A stretch of 64,000 bases of DNA, taken from positions 1,612,001-1,676,000 of the forward strand of contig NC_092669.1 in assembly GCF_032118995.1 (NCBI RefSeq), written 5' to 3'. The notes under the pieces were generated by a model. That model searched no databases and was not told where the DNA came from. It saw only the letters and a list, made by a program, of their open reading frames with translations. This document shows, piece after piece, positions 11,103-32,435 of this stretch (position 1 is the first letter of the stretch; every line of letters begins with the position of its first letter). Made by a program: the position numbers and the translations under genes. The DNA is from Asterias amurensis (Eukaryota; Echinodermata; Asteroidea; Forcipulatida; Asteriidae).

Positions 11103-11470
11103 TTAAAGATGCTATGTCAGATTTTTGGCCCCAAACATTAAAAAATTGAGTGGATGGTATTTCAAAGAGTATCACCCGCTCTAACGAAAAAAAGTTTAAC
11201 TATTACTTTTAATGGTCAGGAACCAAGACAAAAATTTTAAACGTTTCTTATAAAACACATAAAAAATGGGTCACGTGATATATTGTCGGGATCCTGACAA
11301 AAACTTATTTGGAGCACTTTATTTCACTGCTATTAATAATTGGCGGACTTTTTCGAGCAATGGCTCAAATGAAAGCTTGTAACTTTCTCGACCCCCATCA
11401 AAATACCTTATGAATTTTAAATCAAAATTGTGGGGTCAAATCTGCCAAAAATCTGACATAGCATCTTTAA
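11103..11470. mobile_element. TTAA inverted-repeat element family 4
   Basis: Starts TTAAAGATGCTATGTCAGAT and ends with the inverse ATCTGACATAGCATCTTTAA; the pairing continues over TTTTGGCCCCA and TGGGGTCAAA. TTAA is present at both ends (11103-11106 and 11467-11470). About 368 bp, non-coding. Confidence 0.8.
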
Positions 11471-12335
11471 GGTAATTAAGCAAAACTATAGTATCACTTT
11501 GTATGCCTTACAATTAGCTGACTTTTCATTGGTGAAGCGGTGTAGACAATATAAACCACTTGGGGCGGATGGTGTATAATCCGTATTATAATCCTATGTA
11601 CATGTCATGTACAAAGAACTTTGTAAAATAATTCTGTGAAATGTTTAACCGTGCACTTTACATGTAAATGAGATTTTAGAATTTGTAAAACTAGATCACT
11701 TTGCAGCTTACTTTCAATATTTTCTCTCTTTAAGTAATTGGTAAACAAAAAGCTTGATTTAATTCATTTTGACACAAGTTTCCTGATGTTAGGCGATTGG
11801 ACTTGTACGTGAGGAGCGTTCGATACGTGTGTGACGTGATACACAACATGCAACCGTATCATTCATGTACTTCTTTGAACAAATCTCTTGATACAGCTTT
11901 TATTGTGTGGGAAATTCCGGCAAGGTGTTTTGTTGCTGGTTGCATCAATGGTGCCATTATTCAGCACAGATTCGCTTCAGATTAAAAAATACTGGTGAAT
12001 TTGGGCAGCTGCAGTGAAACATACCAGAGCTTAATGTCAAGCAGGAGTGTTCATTGAAGCTGCGAGTGCATTGTCATTAGGCTTTATGAAAGATGGTGGA
12101 CGTGCACTGTTTGGTTTGGGTGGATATATAAACCATAGTGTCATGTCATAACATGTTGTCCGCCATGCCCCAAATTGGCTTAATATTCGGTGTCTATACG
12201 ACGAAAGCGCAGCACCACGCACCCTGTCGAAAAGGATATAGGTCTTGTAATTCATAACAAACACATGAAATAGTAAGTATTCTCGTTGTATATTGTTTAT
12301 GCTCCATATACTTTTCAATTTACTTGTCGAACTAC
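11471..12335. other. Gene-free stretch between the two Ig receptor genes
   Basis: AT-rich sequence without convincing exons or recognised repeats. The longest open frames (about 60-90 codons) have no domain signature. Confidence 0.4.
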
Positions 12336-12339
12336 AGGA

Positions 12340-12475
12340 ATAACTAAGGGAATAAAAGGGTAGCGACGAGTTTTTAAACTGCCGTTTAAAACAGGCAGGG
12401 TCGTGGCTGTGTGATAAAAAGGCCCGCGCCGGAGGCGAGGGTCTTTATATCGCACGGCCACAATGAAGACCGTAA
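12340..12475. repeat. GGGTAGCGACGAGTT hairpin element, copy 1 (degenerate)
   Basis: Contains GGGTAGCGACGAGTT, AAACTGCCGTTTAAAACAGG, AGGGTCGTGGC and an inverted TCGCACGGCCAC near 12452. A second, one-ended copy is at 14786-14868. Probably a non-autonomous fold-back element. Confidence 0.5.
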
Positions 12476-13204
12476 GTTATATTGGGTAAAAAGTATGTCT
12501 TATAATATTATAAAAAAAAGCCTTTTAGATAGAATTAATAAAATGAAACTGATTGAAAACGAAACCCGTGTGTGCACGATAATGAAACTGAATTCGATAG
12601 TAGCTAAACAGAAACCACACAGTTGGAACTAATCAAGGACGGGAAATACATGACTTTGAAAGCGCTTTAATATTAATTTTCATAAAATTAATATTGGTAA
12701 GTTAGATAATGGAGACTCTATATTTTCTCGTTGTTAAATAATCCATAAAGAGGGAACATGTGCATAACGGCGTTATTAAAACCTTAGTCTCATCTCAAGC
12801 CAGGAATTGTTAGTGTTATGGTACAAAACCTCTCGCTGCGGTGTAAAAAGGAAAGTAAACGTATGCCCCCGGAGACAGAGGCGTCTAGATGTTGAGGGAG
12901 CTGCAGGCATACACTGCAGCAGATTTTACGAAACGCTAGGATTTCACTCCATTCTTACTCATTGTAACCAAACTGAGGTTGCACGAAATAATAGTCTGGT
13001 GCCTTGTTTGCGCAATGAAATTGGAAACAGGGAACATGACCAAGATGGTGACAGCGTGATAAAGGTCCATCTTTCGAGTTAGAACGAGTAACCCTTGTTC
13101 AATGCGTACGTCTATGGATACGGAAGTTAACTCGTCTTAACTCGTCCTAAAATTAATCCTAAGTTGGGAGAAGAGTTTGGTGAAATCTACATCAGATTTA
13201 GCCG

Positions 13205-13243
13205 AAATTGCTAAATCTTAAAAAAAAAATATCTATATATATC

Positions 13244-13276
<33 letters not shown>

Positions 13277-13357
13277 GATATGTATTTGTTTGTACTTGTT
13301 TTATGCCTCTGAAGAAGGTCCGGATTGGATCGAAAGCTAAGGCCATCTACCCTATTC

Positions 13358-13419
<62 letters not shown>

Positions 13420-13500
13420 GAATAGGGTAGATGGCCTTAGCTTTCGATCCAAACCGGACCTTCTTCATATATATATATATAAATATATCTCAAATAATAA
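13205..13500. repeat. (AT)n microsatellite tracts with a flanking inverted repeat
   Basis: Three AT runs occur at about 13230-13270, 13360-13417 and 13467-13482. The middle run is flanked by a ~55-bp inverted repeat (CTGAAGAAGGTCC..CTACCCTATTCAT at 13309-13362 and its inverse at 13414-13466), so the whole 13303-13466 block is a potential cruciform. The same flanking motif recurs singly near 31565-31605, 31955-32010 and 32512-32548, so it belongs to a dispersed family. Confidence 0.75.
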
Positions 13501-13561
13501 ACCACAAGGGAAACTGACTGGGTACATTGTTAAATAATTTTGGGATGAACAAAGAAAAAAA

Positions 13562-13640
13562 TGACTAGAGCGGGATTTGAACCAACGACCTCCGGTTTAA
13601 CGTGCCGGCGCTCTACCAACTGAGCTATCTAGCCCTATGT
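13562..13640 (-). mobile_element. tRNA-like SINE head, second family, copy 1
   Basis: On the - strand the sequence reads like a tRNA: box A TAGCTCAGTTGGTAGAGCG, an anticodon-like GTTAA segment and box B GGTTCAAATCCCGCTC. The acceptor and anticodon stems pair poorly and position 33 is not T, so it is a SINE head or tRNA relic and not a working tRNA gene. A sister copy lies at 18826-18897 on the + strand. Confidence 0.55.
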
Positions 13641-13849
13641 TGGTGGTCATGTATATATATGAAAGAAAAAACATTTCGGTTTCAGTTTTACAAAACACAT
13701 CCTGAACTTGCAGAAATTTTTTCATAAATCAGGGCTTTTACTTTCTAGTTATATGTAATCAAAAAACTGTTTATACTGGAGGTAATGTAAACGTTAAAGC
13801 TATATCGTGTACAAGCAGTTTTGACTGTATTTTGTGGCGGTCAGTCGAC

Positions 13850-24331
<10,482 letters not shown>

Positions 24332-25502
24332 CGCAATCGGACAAAAGGTCAGCAGTACGTTTGTAAACAAAAAAAGGGGAGTTTACCCCGTCAAATAATC
24401 GGTAAAAAAATCTCAAAAAAAAAATCAGCTTTTCCTGCATGAGACCCCATGAAATAGCAAGAAAAATGTCAAATAAGAAACATTTCAAATAAGTCTACAA
24501 TCCCGGTCGGAGTGCTTTGGCCACCCATTCCCAACATAACAATAAACATTCCCTGTCCACTTCCCTTACAATTAACATTCTCTCCCCGTCCCCCATCTCC
24601 CCGGCTCCCTGCTCAATGATGACTAGAGCGCAGAAGACCGTGCAACGAGAGCCAGCATTGAAAGGGGGAAGGGGTGGGGGGCAACGAGGTAATGCCGGGA
24701 TCGTAGCCCCTCGGTTGATTCTTTGACGAGTCAAGGTCGTGTAACGGCGGATGAGGTTTGTGTCTTTCATGGAGTCATCAACGCTGTTTAGAGGTGAGGG
24801 GCGGCGGGTAGAGTGAGGGTGAACAAGTTGCTGTGTCTCTTTCCTGTTTGTTATGAAAAGAAAAGTAAATAGCAAGAATCGTGTGTGAGTTTTAGCACGT
24901 GGCCGGCCTTGCGTAATGGAACAGTCCAGATTTCATCTCGTGAATAGTATACTCCTACCTTGCATTTATGATATATAATATTGATTGAGGCCTAGCTACG
25001 GGCCTTTAAGCCAATGAGCATTCTCGAAGGAGTGAAAATTATAGCTAAAATCTAATTATTTTGATATAGTAGAGCTTCTTAATTTCCCCACAGTGTGCCC
25101 GCTATACATGACGCAATCATAACGGAGTGCACTGTCTTTACATAAAGCATAGAGTCAGCCTGGGACAAGCAAAACTGTTGTGTCATTTATTCGAATCAGT
25201 GAACATTACTTCTACTATCTTGCATTTCTCATAGTAAGTGCTTATTAAAAAAACAATTTGACGTGTCCTCCTACGCTGCTGTCGTCGTATAAAATTCAAG
25301 AGGTAAGGAATCAACTCACATCAAAACCAAAGCACTGCGCTGTTGCTACTGTTCGGGACAGACTGCAAAGTGTTCTTTTCCCGCGCATAACCTTGGACTT
25401 CGGATTTTCTGGATTTCGTCTAGTTGAAAAGAACTCATCACAAGGTCTCGTCGCATCGAAATAAACTTTGTATTAAACACATTTGCACCGGCACGCTCTG
25501 AA
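24332..25502. other. Intergenic region between kinase and first GPCR
   Basis: An AATAAA at 24541-24546 is a plausible polyadenylation signal for the kinase gene. A G/C-rich block at 24590-24700 carries overlapping open frames of low complexity on both strands, which I do not call genes. A GTATAAAA box at about 25286-25293 could be a TATA element for the GPCR at 25503, about 210 bp downstream, but this is weak evidence. Confidence 0.4.
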
Positions 25503-26660
25503 ATGGCGGATATCAACGCAACTACTGTGGGTATGAGTTTGTTGTACGTTGACAAGTTAGAATATACAAGATGGGCAGTGTTTACATTATGGCTCGTGAT
25601 TTTCCTTATTGGTGTTCCGGGCAATCTGATGATTGTGGCCGTTTACTGGGCAAGTGGGATAAAGACGAGCACCCACGCGCTCATTGGTTCCCTCGCTGTG
25701 GCCGATCTCTTGATGTGTTTGTTAAAGTTTGCGGACGCAATAGTAATCGCATCTGTACCGTTTTATTTAGCGTATAACCGTGAGAGTTCTGTTTACTTTT
25801 TGAGTAATGGCCTGTTGTACTCGACGGCATTGTTAACGACGGCGATCGCGTTCGACCGATTTGACGCCGTATGTCGTTCCTTACGGCGCAGGATGACGCT
25901 CCCAAGGGCGAAAATCGTCTCCGCTCTGTGTTTTATTATTGGTTTCATCGGCATTATCCCAGAGCTGGTGCAGAAAATCCAAACCGACCGCAACGGGGCA
26001 TTCGACTATTTTAACCAGGCGATCGTGAAAGCGATTCCGCTTGCAATTTACGGCACTTCGCTTCTGATCGTCACTGTTTTGTACTCTGGTATCTTTGTGT
26101 TTTTACGGAAACGGGGACGAGTTGAGTCGCGTGATGTTCCAGCAGTGCATCATGGAGTAGGTTTAAGCACAACTGGTGCGTCTGTTGTCGGCGGCGAAGG
26201 ACGTACTGCGTCTATTGCCGACAACGATGCGTCAGACGCACGCGGCGCAGGGACGGTAATGACCGCCATACGGATGCCCGACGTCGGTGGAGCGCCACGC
26301 TCATCAACCAACGGTGTCGCCTCAACTAGCGAACAGCACCCGGGGACCAACCGGCCTAGTGTTCGCCGTCCTGGCGGCACAAACCAATTTCGCATAACCA
26401 GAATGTTGTTAATCACCACCCTTACGTTTTTCATTCTGTGGTTTCCGATTGTTTTATTGAAAATCTACGCCCTCGGAAGCTTGTTCACTGACTTTCAGAA
26501 GTCTCACCATCACGCCAACTTAGTGTCGGCGTTGTTAGTTCTTAGGGACACTGCGTTCGTCAACAGTGTCGTCAATGTGTTTATATATAGCGTGGCGAAC
26601 AAGCGCTTTCTACTCGAATCCAAACGCGTGGTGAAAAACATCAGAGCGAGGTTTGGGTGA
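25503..26660 (+). CDS. Intronless class A (rhodopsin-type) GPCR, tandem paralogue 1
   Basis: A single 385-residue frame with seven hydrophobic segments. Recognisable class A landmarks: GN in helix 1 (Asn41), SLAVAD in helix 2 (Asp68), and DRF in place of DRY at the end of helix 3 (118-120). Helix 6 has FFILWFPI with the FxxxWxP pattern intact, and helix 7 has NVFIY in place of NPxxY. The N-terminus has an NAT glycosylation site (residue 5). The usual extracellular disulfide is missing: position 3.25 is Glu94 and extracellular loop 2 has no Cys. Loop 3 is long (about 90 residues), Ser/Thr/Gly-rich and poorly conserved with the neighbour. The C-terminal tail is short. It belongs to the lineage-expanded orphan rhodopsin-type receptors known in echinoderms; the ligand is unknown. 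The ATG at 25503 is preceded by CTGAA and matches the paralogue's start. Confidence 0.88.
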   Translation: MADINATTVGMSLLYVDKLEYTRWAVFTLWLVIFLIGVPGNLMIVAVYWASGIKTSTHALIGSLAVADLLMCLLKFADAIVIASVPFYLAYNRESSVYFLSNGLLYSTALLTTAIAFDRFDAVCRSLRRRMTLPRAKIVSALCFIIGFIGIIPELVQKIQTDRNGAFDYFNQAIVKAIPLAIYGTSLLIVTVLYSGIFVFLRKRGRVESRDVPAVHHGVGLSTTGASVVGGEGRTASIADNDASDARGAGTVMTAIRMPDVGGAPRSSTNGVASTSEQHPGTNRPSVRRPGGTNQFRITRMLLITTLTFFILWFPIVLLKIYALGSLFTDFQKSHHHANLVSALLVLRDTAFVNSVVNVFIYSVANKRFLLESKRVVKNIRARFG

Positions 26661-27901
26661 ATTTAAAGAGACAAAAATTTGCTAAGGACGAGAGAATGAT
26701 TAACACATCAGACAAAATCGGTTACCTGCCTCATCATTGTTCGAAGCTGTGTGAACACGTGTACTATCCTTTTGTGGACCTTTAAACACACAAAATGAAG
26801 GACGGGGCAGAGCCGCAAAAAGGACCGATATGTCTGCTGCCGCCAGCGTCAGCGTTTTAAAAGTATCCCCATAGTAGCCTGAACAGATGACGTCACACTT
26901 CGAGGCTCGTGATGAGTAACACCAGAGACCTGCCTCCAGCCGGCGTGTACATTTCACCAAAATTCATTTCACATAGAGGTACGCAGTCAAGTATGATTGC
27001 GGACGTAATAGGATTGTACTGTTTGGGCATCTTTGAAAAGCACACGTCACTGCACGTTAATTTGTCCAATTATATCATTGTAGCCAATGGAATCACTGGA
27101 TCTGAATAACAGGTGCGGTTTTGCGGATCAAGACAGGGGCCCATAATGCAGTCAACCCCAAACCAAACGTATGCAAACCCTTTAAAACCCGTGATTAAGT
27201 TTCTTTTTTCGATCTGATTTTCCAGTGACAAGTAAGCAGGTGACCCATTTGCTTGGCTATCGGTGACCAAAATAATGAGGAGGTTCGTCCCGCATCTGTG
27301 GACGAAGCATGGGGCGTGATGTTGATCTCATTAAAATGTTACATAACTCTTGTTCATATAAAGCCATGGATTTGACCATACAGTCTGCATTTTCGGTCGA
27401 GCACAAGCGTGATTTGTGTTTGTCTTCGGGCGGTGATTTTGCGTCGCTAGCCGGCGTGTTTTTGCTCGAGGGTGCCTGCCAGTCGAGTAGAGTTTTCATC
27501 ATTCCCGGAAAGAATTGTCTTAAGAGATACAAACTCAACATTCGTATGTAGCATTTTGATTTGATTATGTTCGTTTGAATGATTCTGTGAACATTGTTTT
27601 TACTAACTAAGCACTTATCTCATCTCATGAAAAACAACACATTGGAGTGTCGTTTTGTAATTGCTTCAATTCAAGACGTTAGGATCAACGGGCTAGCGGA
27701 GCATTGCGCAAATAGTCCACTGGACATTTTGATCTTTCAGCAAAACATTTGATTTCAGCTGAGAAGCAGATGATGACTGATTCAAGGTGTTCTCGTTGAG
27801 AAACAACCGCTAAGCCTAATATTATCACCGCATTGAATAGACTTTACACTGAACACGTTTATAACGTTTAAATCGAAAACGCCGTTATAGCAGGCTTTGC
27901 T
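26661..27901. other. Spacer between the two GPCR genes
   Basis: About 1.2 kb. Overlapping open frames at 27257-27551 on both strands lack any domain signature and are not called. No clear AATAAA follows the first GPCR closely. The sequence upstream of the two GPCR start codons is not obviously similar, so the duplicated unit seems to be confined to about the coding part. Confidence 0.4.
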
Positions 27902-29086
27902 ATGGCAGATATGAACGCAACTACTGTCGATATGTCGTTATATATGTACGTTTACAAGTTAGAATATACAAGATGGGCAGCGTTTACATTATGGCTTGTG
28001 ATTTTCCTTATTGGTGTTCCGGGCAATCTGATGATTGTGTCCGTTTACTGGGCAAGCGGTATCAAGACAAGCACCCGTGTGTTCATTGGTTCCCTTGATG
28101 TGGCCGATCTCCTGATGTGTTTGTTAAAGTTTGCGGACGCAATAGTAATCGCATCTGTACGTGATTTTTTAGCTTACGACCTTGACAGTTCTATTTACTT
28201 TTTGGGTGTTGGGCTGCTGTACTCGACGGCATTGTTAACGACGGCGATCGCGTTCGACCGATTTGACGCCGTATGTCGTTCCTTACGGCGCACAATGACG
28301 CTCCTAAGGGCGAAAATAGTCTCCGCTATGTGCTTTGTTGTTGGTTTTATCGGCATAATTCCAGAGGTGGTGCTGAAAATCCAAACCGACCGCAACGGAG
28401 GAGTTGACACTTTCGACCAGGCGATCGTGAAAGCGATACCGCTTTCAATTTACGCCACTTCGCTTCTGATCGTCACTGTTTTGTACTCTGGTATCTTTGT
28501 GTTTTTACAAAAACGGGGACAAGTTGAGTCGCGTGAGGTGGTTCCCCACACCATGCAACATGGAGTACGTTTAAGCAAAGCTGGTCCTATTGTGAAGGAA
28601 CGTGTTTCGTTTATTGCCGACAACGTTGCGTCAGACGCACACGATCCAGGGGCAGTATGGGCCGCCAAACGGCCCGACGTCGGTGGAGCGTCCCTCCCAT
28701 CAACTAAAAACTCACAAGGCTCAAATGAAGCTTACGGCGTCGCCTCAACTAGCACACAACGCTCGGGGACCGACCGGTGCAAAGCTCATCGCCGTCCTGG
28801 CGGCACAAACCAGGCTCGCATAACCAGAATGTTGTTAATCACAACTCTTACGTTTTTCATTCTGTGGTTTCCGTTTGCTTGTCTGAAGGTCTACGCCCTC
28901 GGAACCTTGTTCACGGACTTTCAGAAGTCTCACCATCACGCCAACTTAGTCTCTGCGTTGTTCGTTCTAAAAGACATCACCTTTCTGAACAGTGTCATCA
29001 ATGTGTTTATATATGGCACGGCGAATAGGCGCTTTCGACTCGAATCCAAACGCGTGGTGAAAAACATCAGAGCGAGGTTCGGGTGA
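27902..29086 (+). CDS. Intronless class A (rhodopsin-type) GPCR, tandem paralogue 2
   Basis: A 394-residue single-exon receptor, same strand and start motif (MADMNATTVD) as the gene 1.2 kb upstream. The membrane segments are near-identical, including DRF, WFPF and NVFIY, and again there is no Cys at 3.25 (Asp here) or in extracellular loop 2. Intracellular loop 3 differs by substitutions and insertions (for example VVPHTMQHGVRLSKAG against VPAVHHGVGLSTTG). This pattern fits a recent tandem duplication with retained reading frames, so both are likely functional. A conservative change SLDVAD for SLAVAD leaves the helix 2 Asp in place. AATAAA motifs at 29669 and 29777 are candidate polyadenylation signals. 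Ligand unknown. Confidence 0.88.
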   Translation: MADMNATTVDMSLYMYVYKLEYTRWAAFTLWLVIFLIGVPGNLMIVSVYWASGIKTSTRVFIGSLDVADLLMCLLKFADAIVIASVRDFLAYDLDSSIYFLGVGLLYSTALLTTAIAFDRFDAVCRSLRRTMTLLRAKIVSAMCFVVGFIGIIPEVVLKIQTDRNGGVDTFDQAIVKAIPLSIYATSLLIVTVLYSGIFVFLQKRGQVESREVVPHTMQHGVRLSKAGPIVKERVSFIADNVASDAHDPGAVWAAKRPDVGGASLPSTKNSQGSNEAYGVASTSTQRSGTDRCKAHRRPGGTNQARITRMLLITTLTFFILWFPFACLKVYALGTLFTDFQKSHHHANLVSALFVLKDITFLNSVINVFIYGTANRRFRLESKRVVKNIRARFG

Positions 29087-29224
29087 AACGTCACAGATAC
29101 AAAGCTGCCAAACAAGTGTAATGCCTTATACCGCGTCTGTAATTGCACATGACGTCACACAATCAAACAGCGCCCTCACTGAGGCCAAAAGAGGGAGATC
29201 GTTGGAAGTAAGCGTATAAAACAT

Positions 29225-29395
29225 CATAATAACAATAATAACAGTATCGAAGTCTCATATAGCGCACGTATCTACCGACAAGAGAACCCCTTTTCTTTTC
29301 GATAAGTGCACTGGCAGGGTTCTTTTACATGCGTTTACACAACACATGGGACCAACGGCTTTGCGTCCCATCCGAAGGACGAAGCAACTGTTATA
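29225..29395. repeat. Dispersed repeat (GGGACCAACGGCTTTGCG family)
   Basis: Begins with an AATAATAACAATAATAAC microsatellite, followed by ATATAGCGCACGTATCTACC and GGGACCAACGGCTTTGCGTC. The last part matches 9100-9195. It resembles an old SINE-like insertion. Confidence 0.5.
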
Positions 29396-29668
29396 CATTG
29401 AACGTTGTATCAAATGATATCGCGGGTTCTGTTAAAAACAAGTACCTGTCCCTGTTCATGCGGATAAGAACAGGGGACCAGTAAGTCTAATGATTTGGCT
29501 CCTTTTGCGCCAGTGAGGGCGCTTTTTGCCCTCATGGAATGCGCGTTTTGAGAATGTGACGTCATATGCATGCAAGGGGAGTATTGGCAACTTGTTCTGA
29601 TTCCATGCGATCTCGCACGTGGTCCAGCCCTTTTGTCCCACATACATTGCTTTACAAATCGTATATAC

Positions 29669-29782
29669 AATAAATACGTACTGCGTGAATTATTATGTAA
29701 GCACTTTGATATCAAAATGTAGAACTAGTACTGAGGTTTTGTGAAAAGAAAATGTATCAAAATTATCTTGTGTCTAAATAAA
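29669..29782 (+). terminator. Candidate polyadenylation signals of GPCR 2
   Basis: AATAAA occurs at 29669-29674 and at 29777-29782, 0.6-0.7 kb after the stop codon at 29086. No other gene competes for them. Confidence 0.35.
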
Positions 29783-30186
29783 GTTTTAGGTAATTAAGAA
29801 TTATTTTAAAGTGTAAAATAACAAAGTCCAGTTTTGTCACATTTCACATTGCCTATTAACACGTTATGTGCTGCACAGCATATTGATTATCTATATTATA
29901 TTATATAATTATTGTGTATTGTATATTGTATATTATATATACACCAAATAATAAACCATAAGGGAAACTGACTGGGTACATTTTTAAAATGATTTTGGGA
30001 TGAATTGTATATTATCTTATCAATGATTCTGTTCTTCTATAACCAATTCCCAATTTTACAGGGTTTCCTATCATCATATTTCCCCATTTCCAACGAATGT
30101 TAACTGCATTATCTATGATGCAGCTTGCCCTCTAATCATGTCTTTTCATACTCCCCTATTACCCTGGATGCAGTTATCGCCTTCAA

Positions 30187-30579
30187 ATACACTGGACACT
30201 ATTGGTAATTGTCAAAGACCAGTATTCCCACTTGGTGTATCTCAGCATATGCACAAAATAATAAACATGTGAAAATTCGAACCAAATTGGTCGTCGAAGT
30301 TGTGCGAGAAGGAAGAAAAACACCATTGTCACACGAAGCTGCTTAGCTTTCAGATGCTTGATTTGGGGTCCTCAAAATCTAATTCTGATGTCTCGAAATC
30401 AAATTCAAATATTATTTTAGTGGAAAATAACTTCTTTCTCGAAAACTACGTTACTTCAGAGGGAGCCGTTTCTCACAATGTTGTACACTATCAACAGCTC
30501 TCCATTGTTTGTTACCAAGTAAGCTTTTATGCTAACAATGCTATTTTGAGAAATTACCAACAGTGTCCACTGCCTTTAA
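30187..30579 (+). mobile_element. TTAA element family 1, copy
   Basis: Starts CACTGGACACTATTGG, ends CCAACAGTGTCCACTGCC with TTAA at 30576-30579. It is inserted within other repetitive sequence (see 30580-32550). An open frame through it is a by-product. Confidence 0.75.
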
Positions 30580-30788
30580 GTACCAAGAATCCACGCTTTC
30601 ATTTTCCTAATAATGCATTAACCATTTTGTCCTCGCTACTTTTCACTGATTGGTTTGTTGCCGCCCCATTATTTGTAGATTAATAGCTTTCTTTGGCTGT
30701 AATCCTCCTACTTTGTTCTTGACGCCTTCCCTCGATTTATTAATCCTCTTTTTTTTAAACTATAATATGGATATGTTTGTGCTTGTGC

Positions 30789-31174
30789 TTAAAGGCAGTG
30801 GACACTATTGGTAATTGTCAAAGACTAGCCTTCACAGTTGGTGTATCTCAACATATGCATAAAATAACAAACCTGTGAAAATTTGAGCTCAATCGGTCAT
30901 CGAACTTGCGAGATATTAATGAAAGAAAAAACCACCCTACCACACGAAGTTGCGTGCGTTTAGATGGTTGATTTCGAGACCTCAAGTTCTAAATCTGAGG
31001 TCTCGAAATCAAATTCGTGGAAAAATGCTTCTTTCTAAAAAATTATGGCACTTCAGAGGGAGCCGTTTCTCAAAATGTTTTGTAACATCAACCTCTCCCC
31101 ATTACTCGTCACCAAACAAGGTTTTATGCCAATAATTATTTTGAGTATTTACCAATAGTGTCCACTGCCTTTAA
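30789..31174 (+). mobile_element. TTAA element family 1, full copy abutting a family 2 element
   Basis: TTAA at 30789-30792 and 31171-31174, ends AAAGGCAGTGGACACTAT and ATAGTGTCCACTGCC. The right TTAA is also the left TTAA of the next element. Confidence 0.85.
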
Positions 31175-31561
31175 AGGGACACGTTACCTTGGATCGGACG
31201 AGTTGGTCTATAAAAAGCGTCTGTAACCGTTTGTTATAAAATGCATATTTTGTGGTTTAAATGTGTTTGAAAAGTAGAATACAATGAACCACACAAATTT
31301 CCCCCGAAATTGCGTGGTTTTCCTTGTTTTTTTGCGAACTAACACGGTCGGCCATTTATGGGAGTCATTTGACTCCCATAATGACCGGCCGTGCTAGTCG
31401 ACGAAGTAAAAGGAAAACAGTGCAATTTCGAGGCATGTTTGTGTGGATCATTGTGTTCTACTTTTACAACATCTTTCCACCCTTATGCATTTTATAACAA
31501 ACGGTTATACAAACGCTTTTCAAAGACCAACTCGATCAATCCAAGGCAACGTGTCCTTTAA
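31171..31561. mobile_element. TTAA inverted-repeat element family 2, copy 1
   Basis: TTAA at 31171-31174 and 31558-31561. Ends AAAGGGACACGTTACCTTGG and CCAAGGCAACGTGTCCTTT; longer arms include GGACGAGTTGGTCT and TTATAAAATGCAT. The centre has a palindrome GTCGGCCATTTATGGGAGTC and its inverse. The other copy is at 45540-45921. Confidence 0.85.
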
Positions 31562-32050
31562 GTAGACCCTTTGCGAAGCTCCGGTTTGGGTCGGAAGCTA
31601 AGGCCATGTCTCCTACTTGTTTTAACCATTATAAATAAAAATGTTGCTGGAATTGTTGGTTTAGTACCAATGTTTTTAATTGTAAAACGTACAAATGAGT
31701 GACTGGTTTGATGTTAGGTTCTGTAAAAACAATCCTGCTTTTTACTATTATAATTTTTGATCCAGTAATCCACCTTTTCATTACTGACAATCCTTTTGTC
31801 CTCGCCACTTTACTCCTATTGGTTCACAGCAACCATGTGTTTATAAAACAGAAACTTTGATTGGCTACAATTTCCCCGCTTTTTCTGGATCCCTTCCCTT
31901 ACTCCCTTGCTTATCTTGTTTGCTTAAATGGATATAGTTTATGTTTGTGTTTGTGTATGCCTTTGACAAAGGTCTGATGTGGATCGAAAGCTAAGGCCAT
32001 CTCCCCTACTACTAATTGTGATATATTATATTGAATATTGTTTGTAATTT

Positions 32051-32435
32051 TTAAGGCAGTGGACACTATTGGTAATTACTCAAAATAATTATAAGCATTA
32101 ACCCTCACTTGGTAAAGAGTAATTGGGAGAGGTTGATGGTATAAAACATTGTAAGAAACGGCTCCCTCTGAAGTGGAGTAGTTTTCGAGAAAGAAGTAAT
32201 TTTCCACGAATTTGATTTCGAGACCTCATAATTAGAATTTTGAGGTATCGAAATCAAGCATATGAAAGCACACAACTTCGTGTGACAAGGTTGGTTTTTC
32301 TTTCATTAATATCTCGCAACTTCGACCACCGATTGAGCTCAAACTTCCACAGGTTTGTTATTATTTGCATTATGGTGAGATACATCAAGTGAGAAGACTG
32401 GTCTTTGACAAACCATTAGTGTCCACTGTCTTTAA
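32051..32435 (-). mobile_element. TTAA element family 1, full copy
   Basis: TTAA at 32051-32054 and 32432-32435, with ends GGCAGTGGACACTATTGG and CATTAGTGTCCACTG. Confidence 0.8.

Noticed and set aside
13205-13500. AT-rich block as a promoter or replication origin
   Set aside because: A plain AT microsatellite within an inverted repeat explains it; no supporting motif seen.
13562-13640. tRNA gene candidate (-), and similar at 18826 (+), 7736 (+) and 43986 (+)
   Set aside because: Box A and box B are present, but acceptor and anticodon stems are imperfect and each is joined to a repeated tail; these are SINE heads.
24495-24875. 126-codon minus-strand frame
   Set aside because: G/C-rich low-complexity composition, no domain, and no splice or promoter support.
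27257-27551. Overlapping 80-94-codon frames on both strands between the GPCRs
   Set aside because: No recognisable domain, overlapping on opposite strands, and not repeated near the first GPCR.
30300-30683. 127-codon + strand frame
   Set aside because: It runs through a TTAA family 1 element and is a by-product of its sequence.
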